Shown in pieces: positions 41,032 through 50,929 of a DNA stretch of 64,000 bases. Every line of letters starts with the position of its first letter. Positions within the stretch are counted from its first letter, which is position 1. Location: NCBI RefSeq assembly GCF_003641205.1, contig NZ_CP032762.1, positions 5,352,001 through 5,416,000 on the forward strand, given 5' to 3'. The notes beneath the pieces are model-generated. The model saw only the letters and a list, made by a program, of their open reading frames with translations, did no database searches and was not told where the DNA came from. The translations under genes were made by a program, and so were the position numbers. The stretch comes from Rhodococcus sp. P1Y (GTDB lineage Bacteria; Actinomycetota; Actinomycetes; Mycobacteriales; Mycobacteriaceae).

Positions 41032-41826
41032 TCAGCTTCCCTTCGCCGGAACAACCTGGAGGTACACCAGGGTGAGAATGAGGTTGGCGAAGAACAGCAT
41101 GAGGAAGGTGATGACCACCGTCTGATTCACTGCCTCGCCGACTCCCTTGGGTCCCGGGTTGGGATTGAGGCCCTTGTAGGAGGCGATGATGCCGGCGATG
41201 AGCCCGAAGATCGCTGCCTTGAATTCCGCGACGTAGAGGTCGGGAAGCTGAGCCAGCGCCGAGAAGGACGCAAGGTACGCACCAGGGGTACCTCCCTGCA
41301 GAACGACGTTGAAGAAGTACCCGCCCGCGATTCCGACGACGGACACGAGCCCGTTGAGCAGAAGAGCAACGAGAATCATTGCGAGCACGCGCGGTACGAC
41401 GAGGCGATGCACCGGGTCGATGCCGAGAACCCGCATCGCGTCGATCTCCTCGCGAATCGTGCGCGAGCCGAGGTCGGCCGTGACGGCCGATCCTGCCGCT
41501 CCCGCGATCAGCAGCGCGGTCACGATAGGACTGCCCTGCTGAATGACGGCCAGCACGCTGGCGGCACCAGTGAACGACTCGGCACCCAGCTGCTTGATCA
41601 ACGAGCCTGTCTGCAGCGAGACCACCGCACCGAACGGAATAGCGACGAGCGCTGTCGGCAAAATCGTCACGCTGGCGATGAACCACGCCTGCTCGATGAA
41701 TTCACGGAACTGAAATGGGCGTCTGAACGTGTTCCTGGCGACTTCCACCAGTAGTTCTACAATATTTCCGGCTTGCGTGAGAGCTGCGCCCGCCGGAGCA
41801 AAAGCGGACTTCTTCGATCCCCCCAT
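41032..41826 (-). CDS. yrbEA: MlaE/YrbE-type permease A of the Mce transporter
   Basis: 264 residues, MlaE family: VAIPFGAVVSLQTGSLIKQLGA, REEIDAMRVLGIDPVHRLVVPRVLAM and several transmembrane helices. It starts only a few bases after the mkl stop, so the ATPase and both permeases form one unit with the mce genes. Confidence 0.93.
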   Translation of the reverse strand: MGGSKKSAFAPAGAALTQAGNIVELLVEVARNTFRRPFQFREFIEQAWFIASVTILPTALVAIPFGAVVSLQTGSLIKQLGAESFTGAASVLAVIQQGSPIVTALLIAGAAGSAVTADLGSRTIREEIDAMRVLGIDPVHRLVVPRVLAMILVALLLNGLVSVVGIAGGYFFNVVLQGGTPGAYLASFSALAQLPDLYVAEFKAAIFGLIAGIIASYKGLNPNPGPKGVGEAVNQTVVITFLMLFFANLILTLVYLQVVPAKGS

Positions 41827-41831
41827 AGTTC

Positions 41832-43028
41832 TTACTGTCCCCGCCCCTGCGCAGGACCGCGGCCCTGATCGCTGTAACCGGTTTCGTAGCCGGAATTGTC
41901 GTAACCGGAGTTGTCATAGCCGGAGTTGTCATAGCCGGATTGGCCCTGACCGGCATTGTCGTAACCGGAGTTGTCGTAACCGGAGTTGTCGTAACCGGAG
42001 TTCTCGTGGCTCTGGTTGCCCGCGTAAGCGGGGGTGTACGCACCTGGATCGGTCGTGTCGAGGCTTTCCTGAATTGCGACCTGAGCACTGTGCGGCAGCG
42101 TGTGCATGATTTGACGCACGCGCTCCTGCCTGCGCCCCACCGCCTGCCGAACTGGAGTACCAGGCGTCGCTTTCATCTGCGGCACAATACCTTCCACATC
42201 CTCGACACCACCAGCGTGGTGACCGGCATCGACGAGCGCCTGCTCGTGGGCCATCTGCGCCTCGTCCTTCTCCTCCGACATACCGATCGGCCCGATCATC
42301 GTTCCGTTCAAGAACTGCTTGACGACGGGCTCGTCGGAGGTCAACAGCACCTCGCGGGGGCCGAACATCACCAGCTGACGACGGAACAACATGCCGATGT
42401 TGTCCGGCACCGTTCGAGCCAAGTTGATGTTGTGCGACACGATCAGGATGGTCGCATCGATCTCGGCGTTGATGTCGATCAAAGTCTGCGAGATGTAGGT
42501 CGTGCGAACGGGATCGAGACCGGAGTCCGGCTCGTCCACCAGAATGATCTCGGGATCGAGCACGAGCGCGCGAGCCAGACCGGCGCGCTTGCGCATACCG
42601 CCCGAGATCTCACCTGGAAGCTTGTCCTCCGCGCCGATCAGACCGGTCAGCTCGAGCTTCTCCATGACGATCTTGCGGATATCGGATTCCGACTTCTTCG
42701 TATGCTCGCGGAGCGGGAATGCCACGTTGTCGTACAAGTTCATCGACCCGAACAGCGCACCGTCCTGGAACAGCACGCCGAACAGCTTGCGGATCTCGTA
42801 GAGCTCACGCGAGGAGCACTGCAGGATGTCGGTTCCGTCGACGAAAATCTTGCCGTGCTCGGGCCGCAGCAGCCCGATCAACGACTTCAGGAACACCGAC
42901 TTACCGGTACCCGACGGTCCCAGCAGAGCACTGACTTCACCCGACGGCAACGTCAAAGAGACGTCCTGCCAAATCTTCTGAACTCCGAAAGACTTGGTCA
43001 ATCCCTCGACCGAAACCTCGACTCCCAC
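41832..43028 (-). CDS. mkl: ABC transporter ATP-binding protein Mkl/MceG with SGYDN-repeat tail
   Basis: I choose the GTG at 43028 because GGAGG lies five bases upstream and the N terminus VGVEVSVEGLTKSFG then matches mycobacterial Mkl. 398 residues: Walker A GPSGTGKS, Q-loop VLFQDGALFGSMNLYDN, signature ISGGMRKRAGLARAL, Walker B ILVDEPDSGLDP, H-loop IVSHNIN. The Mkl C-terminal region (EEKDEAQMAHEQALVDAGHHAGG) is present. After it comes a tail of about seven SGYDN-type five-residue repeats, encoded by 15-bp DNA repeats (41875-42005). Mkl powers Mce import; here it heads the mce operon, while it also keeps its ancestral place beside rplL. Confidence 0.95.
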   Translation of the reverse strand: MGVEVSVEGLTKSFGVQKIWQDVSLTLPSGEVSALLGPSGTGKSVFLKSLIGLLRPEHGKIFVDGTDILQCSSRELYEIRKLFGVLFQDGALFGSMNLYDNVAFPLREHTKKSESDIRKIVMEKLELTGLIGAEDKLPGEISGGMRKRAGLARALVLDPEIILVDEPDSGLDPVRTTYISQTLIDINAEIDATILIVSHNINLARTVPDNIGMLFRRQLVMFGPREVLLTSDEPVVKQFLNGTMIGPIGMSEEKDEAQMAHEQALVDAGHHAGGVEDVEGIVPQMKATPGTPVRQAVGRRQERVRQIMHTLPHSAQVAIQESLDTTDPGAYTPAYAGNQSHENSGYDNSGYDNSGYDNAGQGQSGYDNSGYDNSGYDNSGYETGYSDQGRGPAQGRGQ

Positions 43029-43113
43029 GCTGACCTCCACAGTAGAAACACATCGACCCGGATGTGGGTTGGGTCACTCTATCGCACACGAGTGTCCGCA
43101 CCGACACAGGAGC

Positions 43114-43127
43114 TTACTGCCCAGTAA
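43114..43127. promoter_or_regulatory. Palindromic operator candidate upstream of mkl-mce
   Basis: Six-base arms TTACTG and CAGTAA around a two-base centre, 86 bp before the mkl start. The size and symmetry fit a TetR- or GntR-type regulator site. It lies in the 329-bp gap 43029-43357, which otherwise holds only the rplL terminator. Confidence 0.45.
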
Positions 43128-43289
43128 TAACTTCCCCGAGTCGGGCTTCGGTCCTTGAAGACAGTGTGGCTCATCTCACCGCAACACGCGGGCGACTCGC
43201 CCGATTTGTGACAAAGCCCAGGGTTGCACCGTTGTGGCAGCACACAGAACCGAGCCGGAAAACAGTAAATCCTCACACAGCAGACAAAA

Positions 43290-43323
43290 CGAAGGGCCAC
43301 CCCCGCACGGGGATGGCCCTTCG
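43290..43323. terminator. Terminator of the rplJ-rplL transcript
   Basis: Arms CGAAGGGCCA and TGGCCCTTCG, extended by CCCC/GGGG, form a stable stem about 35 bp past the rplL stop; on the minus strand it is followed by TTTTGT. Confidence 0.85.
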
Positions 43324-43357
43324 TAGAAGAGAGTTCGGCAAGCGAACTCCGGCAAGA

Positions 43358-43744
43358 TTACTTGACGGAGATCTTCGCGCCGGCTGCTTCCAGCTTCTCC
43401 TTGGCAGCCTCGGCTGCGTCCTTGGCGACCTTCTCGAGGATTGCCTTCGGAGCGCTCTCGACGAGATCCTTGGCTTCCTTCAGGCCCAGGCCGGAAACGA
43501 CCTCACGGACGACCTTGATGACCTGGATCTTCTTGTCGCCAGCCGACTCGAGGACGACGTCGAACTCGTCCTGCTCTTCGGCTGCCTCAGCCGGAGCGCC
43601 TGCTCCGCCAGCTGCTGCAACTGCGACGGGAGCGGCTGCGGTGACCTCGAAGGTCTCCTCGAATGCCTTCACGAACTCGCTGAGCTCGAGGAGGGTGAGC
43701 TCCTTGAACTGGTCGAGCAATTCTTCGGTGCTGAGCTTCGCCAT
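43358..43744 (-). CDS. rplL: 50S ribosomal protein L7/L12
   Basis: 128 residues, complete: N-terminal dimerisation helices ([27 protein letters not shown]), alanine-rich hinge, and C-terminal domain ([37 protein letters not shown]). A GGAAGGACC site precedes the ATG. Stalk protein that recruits translation factors; co-transcribed with rplJ. Confidence 0.98.
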   Translation of the reverse strand: MAKLSTEELLDQFKELTLLELSEFVKAFEETFEVTAAAPVAVAAAGGAGAPAEAAEEQDEFDVVLESAGDKKIQVIKVVREVVSGLGLKEAKDLVESAPKAILEKVAKDAAEAAKEKLEAAGAKISVK

Positions 43745-43825
43745 GGTGGCGGTCCTTCCTGTAAGTACTCCAGTCGCTGATCCGCGACGAAAGTGTTTCG
43801 GTGGTGCTGTTCGCGTAAGTGCGGA

Positions 43826-44410
43826 TCAGCTTTCGGCGGGAGCTTCTGCTTCTGCCGGTGCCTCGGCAGCGGGTGCCTCTGCGGCAGCCGGTGCTTCTGC
43901 AGCCTTCTTGTCTGCCAATGCCTGGGCCAGACGTGCAATCTGCGACGCAGGAGCGTTGAACAGTCCTGCAGCCTTCGACAAGTTGCCCTTCATGGCACCT
44001 GCGAGCTTTGCAAGCAAGATCTCGCGGGACTCGAGGTCCGCGATCTTGTTGATCTCGTCCACGGACAGCGTTGCGCCGTCCATGTAGCCGCCCTTGACGA
44101 CCAAGGCCTTGTTGTCCTTGGCGAAAGCCTTGATGGCCTTCGCTGCGTCGACCGGCTCGCCCTTGATGAATGCAATGGCGGTCGGTCCGACGAACAACTC
44201 GTCCAGCCCGGTGATGCCAGCTTCGGCAGCAGCGCGCTTGACCAGGGTGTTCTTGGCGACGGAGTAGGTGGCACTCTCACCGAGCGCGCGCCGGAGCTGA
44301 GTCAGACCGGATACCGACAGTCCGCGGTATTCCGTGACGACGGCAGCCGTCGAACCTTTGAACTGTTCGGTGATCTCGGAAACTGCTGAGACTTTTTCGG
44401 GCTTTGCCAT
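43826..44410 (-). CDS. rplJ: 50S ribosomal protein L10
   Basis: 194 residues from ATG 44410, chosen for its strong GAGGAGGCGAAG site and for the family N terminus [20 protein letters not shown]; the frame is open further upstream but there lies the leader. Ends with an alanine/glutamate-rich tail. L10 anchors the L12 stalk and, in other bacteria, binds its own leader to repress translation. Confidence 0.97.
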   Translation of the reverse strand: MAKPEKVSAVSEITEQFKGSTAAVVTEYRGLSVSGLTQLRRALGESATYSVAKNTLVKRAAAEAGITGLDELFVGPTAIAFIKGEPVDAAKAIKAFAKDNKALVVKGGYMDGATLSVDEINKIADLESREILLAKLAGAMKGNLSKAAGLFNAPASQIARLAQALADKKAAEAPAAAEAPAAEAPAEAEAPAES

Positions 44411-44519
44411 ACTTCGCCTCCTCTCGTGGGAAGTAATGTCGATCGCGAGAGGCCGAAGAAACGACGAACGCCCCGGGCGCAGGAAGCACACGGGGCGTAG
44501 ACATGACACACGGCCGAAG

Positions 44520-44660
44520 CCGGGCTTACAGGTCCCTTACCTCGTTCTCCTGCGTGGGCCGTCCGAGTTGCCTCGGACCTTCAACCGCAATCCTTCGGGG
44601 ACAAATCCCGTAGAGAAGGCGGTGACCAACGGTCTTGGGTAGAACTTGATTGGGCGGATC
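44520..44660 (-). ncRNA. Ribosomal protein L10 leader (cis-regulatory RNA)
   Basis: Upstream of rplJ on the minus strand the sequence contains CCAAGACCGTTGGTC, a hairpin GGTCCGAGGC/GACGGCC and GCAGGAGAACGAGGTAAGG, which resemble the conserved parts of bacterial L10 leaders. The 479-bp gap between rplJ and the CocE-like gene (44411-44889) contains this leader and the divergent promoters. A covariance search was not possible here. Confidence 0.5.
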
Positions 44661-44889
44661 CTCTGCGTCGACGAATCTCCGCTTCGGAACCGTCGACCAG
44701 GCTACCTCAGCCTGCACCGGAACTCCAAAACGATCTGTCATGGAGACACATTCCGTCGGCAGCGGCCACGGTTTTCACACGATCTGACGGTGTGAAACCC
44801 CACGAAAGTCCCCCGCCGCGCTGGCGGTGAATGACAACAATCCGGTCACCGCGAGACAAACAAGCCCTCTTGACTGTTCAATCAGGTGC

Positions 44890-46857
44890 ATGACTGCTGC
44901 GCAGCCGCGCCCACTACTGCGGCCGGACCCCTCTCGGCCCGGTCGACTTCGGGACCCGAGCGGCGGCGACGCGGCAGCAGCGTGGCGCAGACTCGTCGAG
45001 GACACCCCGCGTTATCCCCGCATCGCGACGTCGTCCAACGTGGCCATCCCCATGAGCGACGGCGCTGTTCTCCGCGCCTACGTCTTTCGGCCCGCTGACG
45101 ACACGGGGCATGCCGTTCCTACCGCTTTCCCGACCGTCCTCAACATCACCCCGTACAACAAGGAGCTGATCAAGGGGATCGACACAATCCTCGACGCACC
45201 GGTACTCGGATGGGCGATCCGACGCCTGTCACGTCGGTTCGATCTCAGCGACACCCCTTTCGCCGGCATCACCGAAATCACACGCATCGTCGACGGCGGA
45301 GCGGCCGACCTGCTGTCGGTGAATCGGAACCTGATTCGCAGCGGATACGTACAGATCATCGTCGACGCCAGAGGGACCGGTTCGTCCACCGGAAACTGGG
45401 ACGTGCTGGGCGAACGTGAGCAGCAGGACTCCGTGGAAATACTCGAGTGGATCGGCACTCGGAACTGGAGCAACGGCCGAATCGGAATGACCGGCATCTC
45501 CTATTCGGCGATCAACGCACTGCAGGCCGCAACCAAACGGCCCGCCGGACTCGAAGCAATCTTCGCCGTCGAGGGGTCGGTGGACATCGTCCGAGAGATC
45601 TTTGCGACGGGCGGGGCTCCGTCCGCATTCATCCCGCTCTGGTTGACAGCAGTGAACACTCTCAAATGGGTTCCGGCGGTACGGGATCTGGATCTCTCGG
45701 CGTGGCTACGCGCCCGACTCTCCTCCCCCGCGACCAATCTCCTCGACTTGGCCAAGGGATTCATCACCGGCGGCGACACCAGGATCTACGACGACCCGTA
45801 CTACGAAACGATCGACGCCGATATCGAACAAATCGACATCCCGACGTTCGTGTACGGATGCTGGCACGACATCTTCGGCGGGTCCGCTCCCGACATCTAC
45901 AACAGGCTCGCGCTCGAACGTGGGCGCAAACAACTTCTCGTCGGCGACGGGTATCACTGCAACCCCGGGATCGGTTTCGGCAGACCCGGGTTCCCACCGC
46001 GACTCGATGTGCTTGAGCGCGCCTGGTTCGACCGGTGGCTGCGTGACGAGGACAACGGCATCGAACAGTTCGGCCCCGTCACCCTCCGTAGCCAGGGTGG
46101 TGGTTGGACTGCCCACGGCCGGTTCCCTGCCCCGCACGCGCAGCCCACGAGGCTGTACCTGTCCGCTGGTACGTCGGGCACAGCACCGCATGCCTCCGGA
46201 GACGGAAGCCTCGTCGGCGATACCGACTTCTCGCACGGGGTCCTCTCCGTCGGGCCTTCGCTGCGCGCGGTGGTATCGCGCGACACCACTCAGGTTCTGG
46301 CGGGTGTGACGGCAGTTCTGGGCGGCGGCTTCACCTACGACAACCGTTTCGCGGAGAAGGGTGCAGTCACGTTCACCACCGGGATTGCAGCCGAGGACAC
46401 TGTGATCTCGGGGCCGATGAACCTTCACCTTCGGGTCGTGTGCCATGCGCCCGAGGCCCTGTGGGCAGTCATGGTGTGCGATGTCGACCCGAACGGCAGA
46501 TCCACCGTGTTGACGAACGGTGCACTCCTCGCATCGAGAAGAGCCGTCGACGACGAACTGTCCCTCTTCGCGCCGAACGGTGACTACACCCGTCCGTATC
46601 ACCCACTCACCGAGCAATCACTGCTACCCGTCCCAGTCGGTGAACACATCGAACTGGACATCGACCTACTCACCACCGAAGCCGTCGTGGCAGAAGGACA
46701 CCGCCTCCGTGTCGACGTCTTCGCCGTCGACGCACCTCGCTTCATGCCCATCCTCCCCGACCTGCTCCGGACTCACGGACGCAAACAAGACATCACCATC
46801 GACCCGGACCACCCCAGCTATCTCGTCGTGCCGCTGCTCGGCGAGCCGGGCTGGTGA
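44890..46857 (+). CDS. CocE/NonD-family hydrolase (X-Pro dipeptidyl-peptidase S15-like)
   Basis: About 655 residues. The frame allows starts at 44827 and 44890; I use 44890 (MTAAQPRPLLRPD) with AGGTGC just upstream. Alpha/beta-hydrolase part: VIPMSDGAVLRAYVFRPA-type start, YVQIIVDARGTGSSTGNW, nucleophile Ser204 in GISYSA, YGCWHDIF (Asp region) and GDGYHCNPG (His region). The C-terminal jelly-roll (FTYDNRFAEKGAVTFTT ... GPMNLHLRV) is typical of CocE and S15 enzymes. They cleave esters or N-terminal dipeptides; substrate unknown. It runs opposite to the ribosomal genes and is followed 9 bp later by an alpha/beta hydrolase. Confidence 0.85.
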   Translation: MTAAQPRPLLRPDPSRPGRLRDPSGGDAAAAWRRLVEDTPRYPRIATSSNVAIPMSDGAVLRAYVFRPADDTGHAVPTAFPTVLNITPYNKELIKGIDTILDAPVLGWAIRRLSRRFDLSDTPFAGITEITRIVDGGAADLLSVNRNLIRSGYVQIIVDARGTGSSTGNWDVLGEREQQDSVEILEWIGTRNWSNGRIGMTGISYSAINALQAATKRPAGLEAIFAVEGSVDIVREIFATGGAPSAFIPLWLTAVNTLKWVPAVRDLDLSAWLRARLSSPATNLLDLAKGFITGGDTRIYDDPYYETIDADIEQIDIPTFVYGCWHDIFGGSAPDIYNRLALERGRKQLLVGDGYHCNPGIGFGRPGFPPRLDVLERAWFDRWLRDEDNGIEQFGPVTLRSQGGGWTAHGRFPAPHAQPTRLYLSAGTSGTAPHASGDGSLVGDTDFSHGVLSVGPSLRAVVSRDTTQVLAGVTAVLGGGFTYDNRFAEKGAVTFTTGIAAEDTVISGPMNLHLRVVCHAPEALWAVMVCDVDPNGRSTVLTNGALLASRRAVDDELSLFAPNGDYTRPYHPLTEQSLLPVPVGEHIELDIDLLTTEAVVAEGHRLRVDVFAVDAPRFMPILPDLLRTHGRKQDITIDPDHPSYLVVPLLGEPGW

Positions 46858-46866
46858 AGGAGACCC

Positions 46867-47769
46867 ATGCAGTCGCGCACAGGATTCGCGCCGTCCAACG
46901 AGATCGAACTCGCCTACGAGGACATGGGCGACCCCGACGATCCCGTCGTCTTGATGATCATGGGGCTGAGCGCACAGATGACGCTGTGGCCACGACAATT
47001 CTGCGAGCGGATCGTCGAGCAAGGTTTCCGGGTCATCCGTTTCGACAACCGCGACATCGGCCTGTCCACCAAGATGGACGGCCAGCGGATCGAAGGTTCA
47101 GCTCTGCTCCGACTGCTGCGCACCGAGCTCGGAGCGTCGAGCAAGGTTCCGTACACGTTGAAAGACATGGCTCTCGACACCAAGGGTCTGCTCGACTACC
47201 TCGAAATTCCGCAGGTACACGTCATCGGTGCATCGATGGGAGGCATGATCGCTCAGGTATTCGCCGGGCTGTACCCCGAACGCGTACTCAGCGCAGCGAT
47301 CATCTTCTCCAGCACCAACGAGGCGTTCCTTCCCCCACCGGATCCGCGCACACTTCTACCGCTGATGAAAGGCCCGGGGCCAGGTGCCACCCGCGAACAG
47401 ATCGTGGCGCATGCGGCCAATACTCGACGCATCATCGGGAGCCCTGCCTATCCCACACCGATGGAAGAACTACTCGTCACCGCAGGTGAAATGTACGACC
47501 GCAACTACAACCCAGCCGGGTCGCTACGTCAGATGGCCGCCGTCACGGGCACCGGAAGTCTTCGTCGTATCGCGGCGCAGATAGCCGTACCGACGGTAGT
47601 GATCCACGGACTCGCTGACCGCCTCATGCGACCCAGCGGAGGCAGAGCCGTCGCACGAGCTGTCAAGGGCTCGGCCCTGCACCTCATCGACGGTATGGGC
47701 CACGACCTGCCCCGCCCGCTGTGGGACCAGATCCTTGGGGAGTTGGCGTCGAACTTCGGTCGGGTGTGA
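46867..47769 (+). CDS. Alpha/beta-fold hydrolase, LipG-like
   Basis: 300 residues: VLMIMGLSAQMTLWP (oxyanion region), RVIRFDNRDIGLST, nucleophile Ser123 in GASMGGM, VVIHGLADRLM (Asp) and DGMGHDLP (His). In M. tuberculosis the LipG lipase also lies near rplA, which supports a LipG-like identity. An AAGGAGACCC site precedes the ATG. Probably co-transcribed with the CocE-like gene. The 3' end runs into a palindromic repeat array. Confidence 0.87.
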   Translation: MQSRTGFAPSNEIELAYEDMGDPDDPVVLMIMGLSAQMTLWPRQFCERIVEQGFRVIRFDNRDIGLSTKMDGQRIEGSALLRLLRTELGASSKVPYTLKDMALDTKGLLDYLEIPQVHVIGASMGGMIAQVFAGLYPERVLSAAIIFSSTNEAFLPPPDPRTLLPLMKGPGPGATREQIVAHAANTRRIIGSPAYPTPMEELLVTAGEMYDRNYNPAGSLRQMAAVTGTGSLRRIAAQIAVPTVVIHGLADRLMRPSGGRAVARAVKGSALHLIDGMGHDLPRPLWDQILGELASNFGRV

Positions 47770-47790
47770 AACTCGGACCATTCGGGGTGC

Positions 47791-48060
47791 ACCGAATGTC
47801 TGTTTCGGTCACTCACAGTGAGCGAATGTCTCATTCGGTCACTCACAGTGAGCGAATGTCTCATTCGGTCACTCACAGTGAGCCAATGTCTCATTCGGTC
47901 ACTCACAGTGAGCCAATGTCTCATTCGGTCACTCACAGTGAGCCAATGTCTCATTCGGTCACTCACAGTGAGCGAATGTCTCATTCGGTCACTCACAGTG
48001 AGCGAATGTCTCATTCGGTCACTCAGAGTGAGCGAATGTCTCTTTCGGTCACCCCGCGGA
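47791..48060. repeat. Nine head-to-tail 30-bp palindromic units
   Basis: The unit is AGCGAATGTCTCATTCGGTC followed by ACTCACAGTG, repeated with an exact 30-bp period. The core is a near-perfect palindrome (TGAGCGAATG, centre TCT, CATTCGGTCA). Outer units are degenerate (TCTGTTTCGG and TCTCTTTCGG) and inner ones near identical, some reading AGCC for AGCG. The array fills the gap between the LipG-like gene and the rplKA terminator. Related units occur at 15546-15841. Confidence 0.95.
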
Positions 48061-48076
48061 GCTCTCCTAACGCACG

Positions 48077-48113
48077 AAAAGGCCGACACCCCGAATGGAG
48101 TGCCGGCCTTTTT
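48077..48113. terminator. Terminator downstream of rplA
   Basis: Arms AAAAGGCCGACAC and GTGCCGGCCTTTTT give a strong stem with A/T runs on both sides, just after the repeat array and 15 bp before the rplA stop. It can act in both directions. Confidence 0.9.
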
Positions 48114-48127
48114 CGGTTCGAGAAGAC

Positions 48128-48844
48128 TTACGCCTCGTCGAGCTCGAGGAGGTTGCGCGTACGAGCCGGGTCGACGGGGATTCCCGGTCCGGTGGTCGTC
48201 GAGACGGTGACCTTCTTGACGTAGCGGCCCTTTGCCGAAGACGGCTTCGCGCGAAGGATCTCGTCGAGAGCTGCGCCGTAGTTCTCCACCAGCTTGGTGT
48301 CGTCGAACGACGCCTTGCCGATGACGAAGTGCAGGTTCGACTGCTTGTCGACGCGGAAGTTGATCTTGCCGCCCTTGATGTCGTTGACAGCCTTGGTCAC
48401 ATCGTTGGTGACCGTGCCCGTCTTCGGGTTCGGCATCAGGCCACGCGGTCCGAGGACGCGGGCGATGCGGCCGACCTTTGCCATCTGGTCCGGGGTGGCG
48501 ATCGCAGCGTCGAAGTCCAGGAATCCGCCCTGGATGCGCTCGATCAGATCTTCTGCACCGACGACGTCGGCTCCTGCTGCCTCTGCTTCAGCAGCCTTCT
48601 CACCAGCGGCGAAAACGATGACCCGAGCGGTCTTGCCGGTGCCGTGGGGAAGGTTGACGGTGCCACGCACCATCTGGTCGGCCTTGCGAGGGTCGACGCC
48701 GAGACGAACGGCGACCTCGACGGTTGCGTCGAACTTGCTCGACGCGGTGTCCTTGGCCAACTTTGCTGCTTCGAGCGGCGAGTACAGGTTGTCTGCATTC
48801 ACCTTTGCGGCCTGCTCGAGGTAGGCCTTGCTGCGCTTTGCCAT
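48128..48844 (-). CDS. rplA: 50S ribosomal protein L1
   Basis: 238 residues, complete: [53 protein letters not shown] and [14 protein letters not shown] are L1 hallmarks. It lies downstream of rplK on the same strand with a 115-bp spacer that carries a dispersed repeat. L1 forms the E-site stalk and often autoregulates the rplKA operon. Confidence 0.98.
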   Translation of the reverse strand: MAKRSKAYLEQAAKVNADNLYSPLEAAKLAKDTASSKFDATVEVAVRLGVDPRKADQMVRGTVNLPHGTGKTARVIVFAAGEKAAEAEAAGADVVGAEDLIERIQGGFLDFDAAIATPDQMAKVGRIARVLGPRGLMPNPKTGTVTNDVTKAVNDIKGGKINFRVDKQSNLHFVIGKASFDDTKLVENYGAALDEILRAKPSSAKGRYVKKVTVSTTTGPGIPVDPARTRNLLELDEA

Positions 48845-48918
48845 TTCTTACTGTCCAATCATGAGTTCAGTGTGGTTTGCAGGCCTGGCAGGCCCTCCCA
48901 CGTGTTGCTGTGTCTTCT

Positions 48919-48946
48919 AGTCGCTCCGCGGGCTGCGTTCCTGCGG
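48919..48946. repeat. Dispersed 28-bp element (TCCGCAGGCT family), copy in the rplK-rplA spacer
   Basis: AGTCGCTCCGCGGGCTGCGT followed by TCCTGCGG. It matches the element at 53484-53511 at nearly every position and resembles the tandem units inside menD. Confidence 0.7.
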
Positions 48947-48959
48947 GGTGAAGGCTTAA

Positions 48960-49394
48960 TCAGCCTTCGACCGTGATGCCCATCGAGCGAGCAGTGCCGG
49001 CGATGATCTTCGCGGCCTGATCGATGTCGTTGGCGTTGAGGTCTTCGGCCTTGGTCTTGGCGATCTCGCGCACCTGATCCATGGTCACTTTGGCGACCTT
49101 GGTCTTGTGCGGCTCGCCCGAGCCCTTGGCAACGCCGGCAGCCTTGAGCAGCAGCTTGGCAGCGGGAGGAGTCTTCAGCTTGAAGTCGAACGTGCGGTCC
49201 TCGTAGACCGAGATCTCGACCGGCACGACGTTTCCGCGCTGCGACTCGGTCGCTGCGTTGTACGCCTTGCAGAACTCCATGATGTTGACGCCGTGCTGAC
49301 CCAGTGCGGGGCCGACGGGAGGAGCGGGGTTTGCCGCTCCAGCCTGGATCTGAAGCTTGATGATCCCGGCTAGCTTCTTCTTCTTCGGGGGCAT
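48960..49394 (-). CDS. rplK: 50S ribosomal protein L11
   Basis: 144 residues, complete: [37 protein letters not shown] and the C-terminal RNA-binding domain ([29 protein letters not shown]). An ACAAGGAAAAAG site precedes the ATG. Part of the GTPase-associated centre; co-transcribed with rplA and downstream of nusG. Confidence 0.98.
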
Positions 49395-49472
49395 TTCTTT
49401 TTCCTTGTATTCGCTCGGGTTTCTTGCGGTTACTACTGCAAGTTCTTGGCGGGCTTGCTCGAGCAGCGCCGA

Positions 49473-50330
<858 letters not shown>

Positions 50331-50361
50331 TTACGGACCGTCGGACTCGGTTGTCTCGGCA

Positions 50362-50787
50362 TCAACCGAACAGCCACTCGATGCCTTGCGTGAATCCCAG
50401 GTCGAGACCACTGATGAACGCGACCATGAACGCCACGAACACGAGTACCACGCTGGTGTAGGTGATCATCTGCTTACGGTTGGGCCAGATGACCTTGCGC
50501 AGCTCCGCGATGACCTCACGCAGGAACTGGATCAGACGCTTGAAGATGTTCGGACGTTTGGGCTCACGGGCTTTCTCACGTGTCGCAACCGATGTCCTGG
50601 CCGACGGAGATTTGGTGATCGACACCTTCTCGGCCGAATCCCCCGCCGTACGAGTCCGACGGGCGGCCTTCTTGCCGGTGGGCCTCGCCGCGGCAGAGCC
50701 TGCGGAGTCTGCACCGTCGGGCGTCGCCGAGTTCGGCGTCGACAAGTCCTCCGACTGGTCGTCGCGCTTACCGCGCTCCTCGGTCAC
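50362..50787 (-). CDS. secE: Preprotein translocase subunit SecE
   Basis: 141 residues. A disordered alanine- and charge-rich N-terminal half is followed by the SecE domain: KRLIQFLREVIAELRKVIWPNRKQMITYTSVVLVFVAFMVAFISGLDLGF, with one transmembrane helix. The GTG start has AGAGGAAC upstream. It is followed by nusG, the standard secE-nusG pair. Confidence 0.95.
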   Translation of the reverse strand: MTEERGKRDDQSEDLSTPNSATPDGADSAGSAAARPTGKKAARRTRTAGDSAEKVSITKSPSARTSVATREKAREPKRPNIFKRLIQFLREVIAELRKVIWPNRKQMITYTSVVLVFVAFMVAFISGLDLGFTQGIEWLFG

Positions 50788-50856
50788 CCGTCGTTCCTCT
50801 CAGTAGCTGACACCGTCGCTGCCCTCATCGTCACCGCGATGAGGGAGCCACATGGG

Positions 50857-50929
<73 letters not shown>

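Noticed and set aside
47791..48060. CRISPR array
   Set aside because: The units are contiguous with no unique spacers, each is palindromic, and no cas genes are present.
47529..48224. Open frames on both strands running through the 30-bp array
   Set aside because: A 30-bp period is a multiple of three, so any stop-free unit stays open. The ten-residue repeats are a by-product, and the frames start inside known genes.
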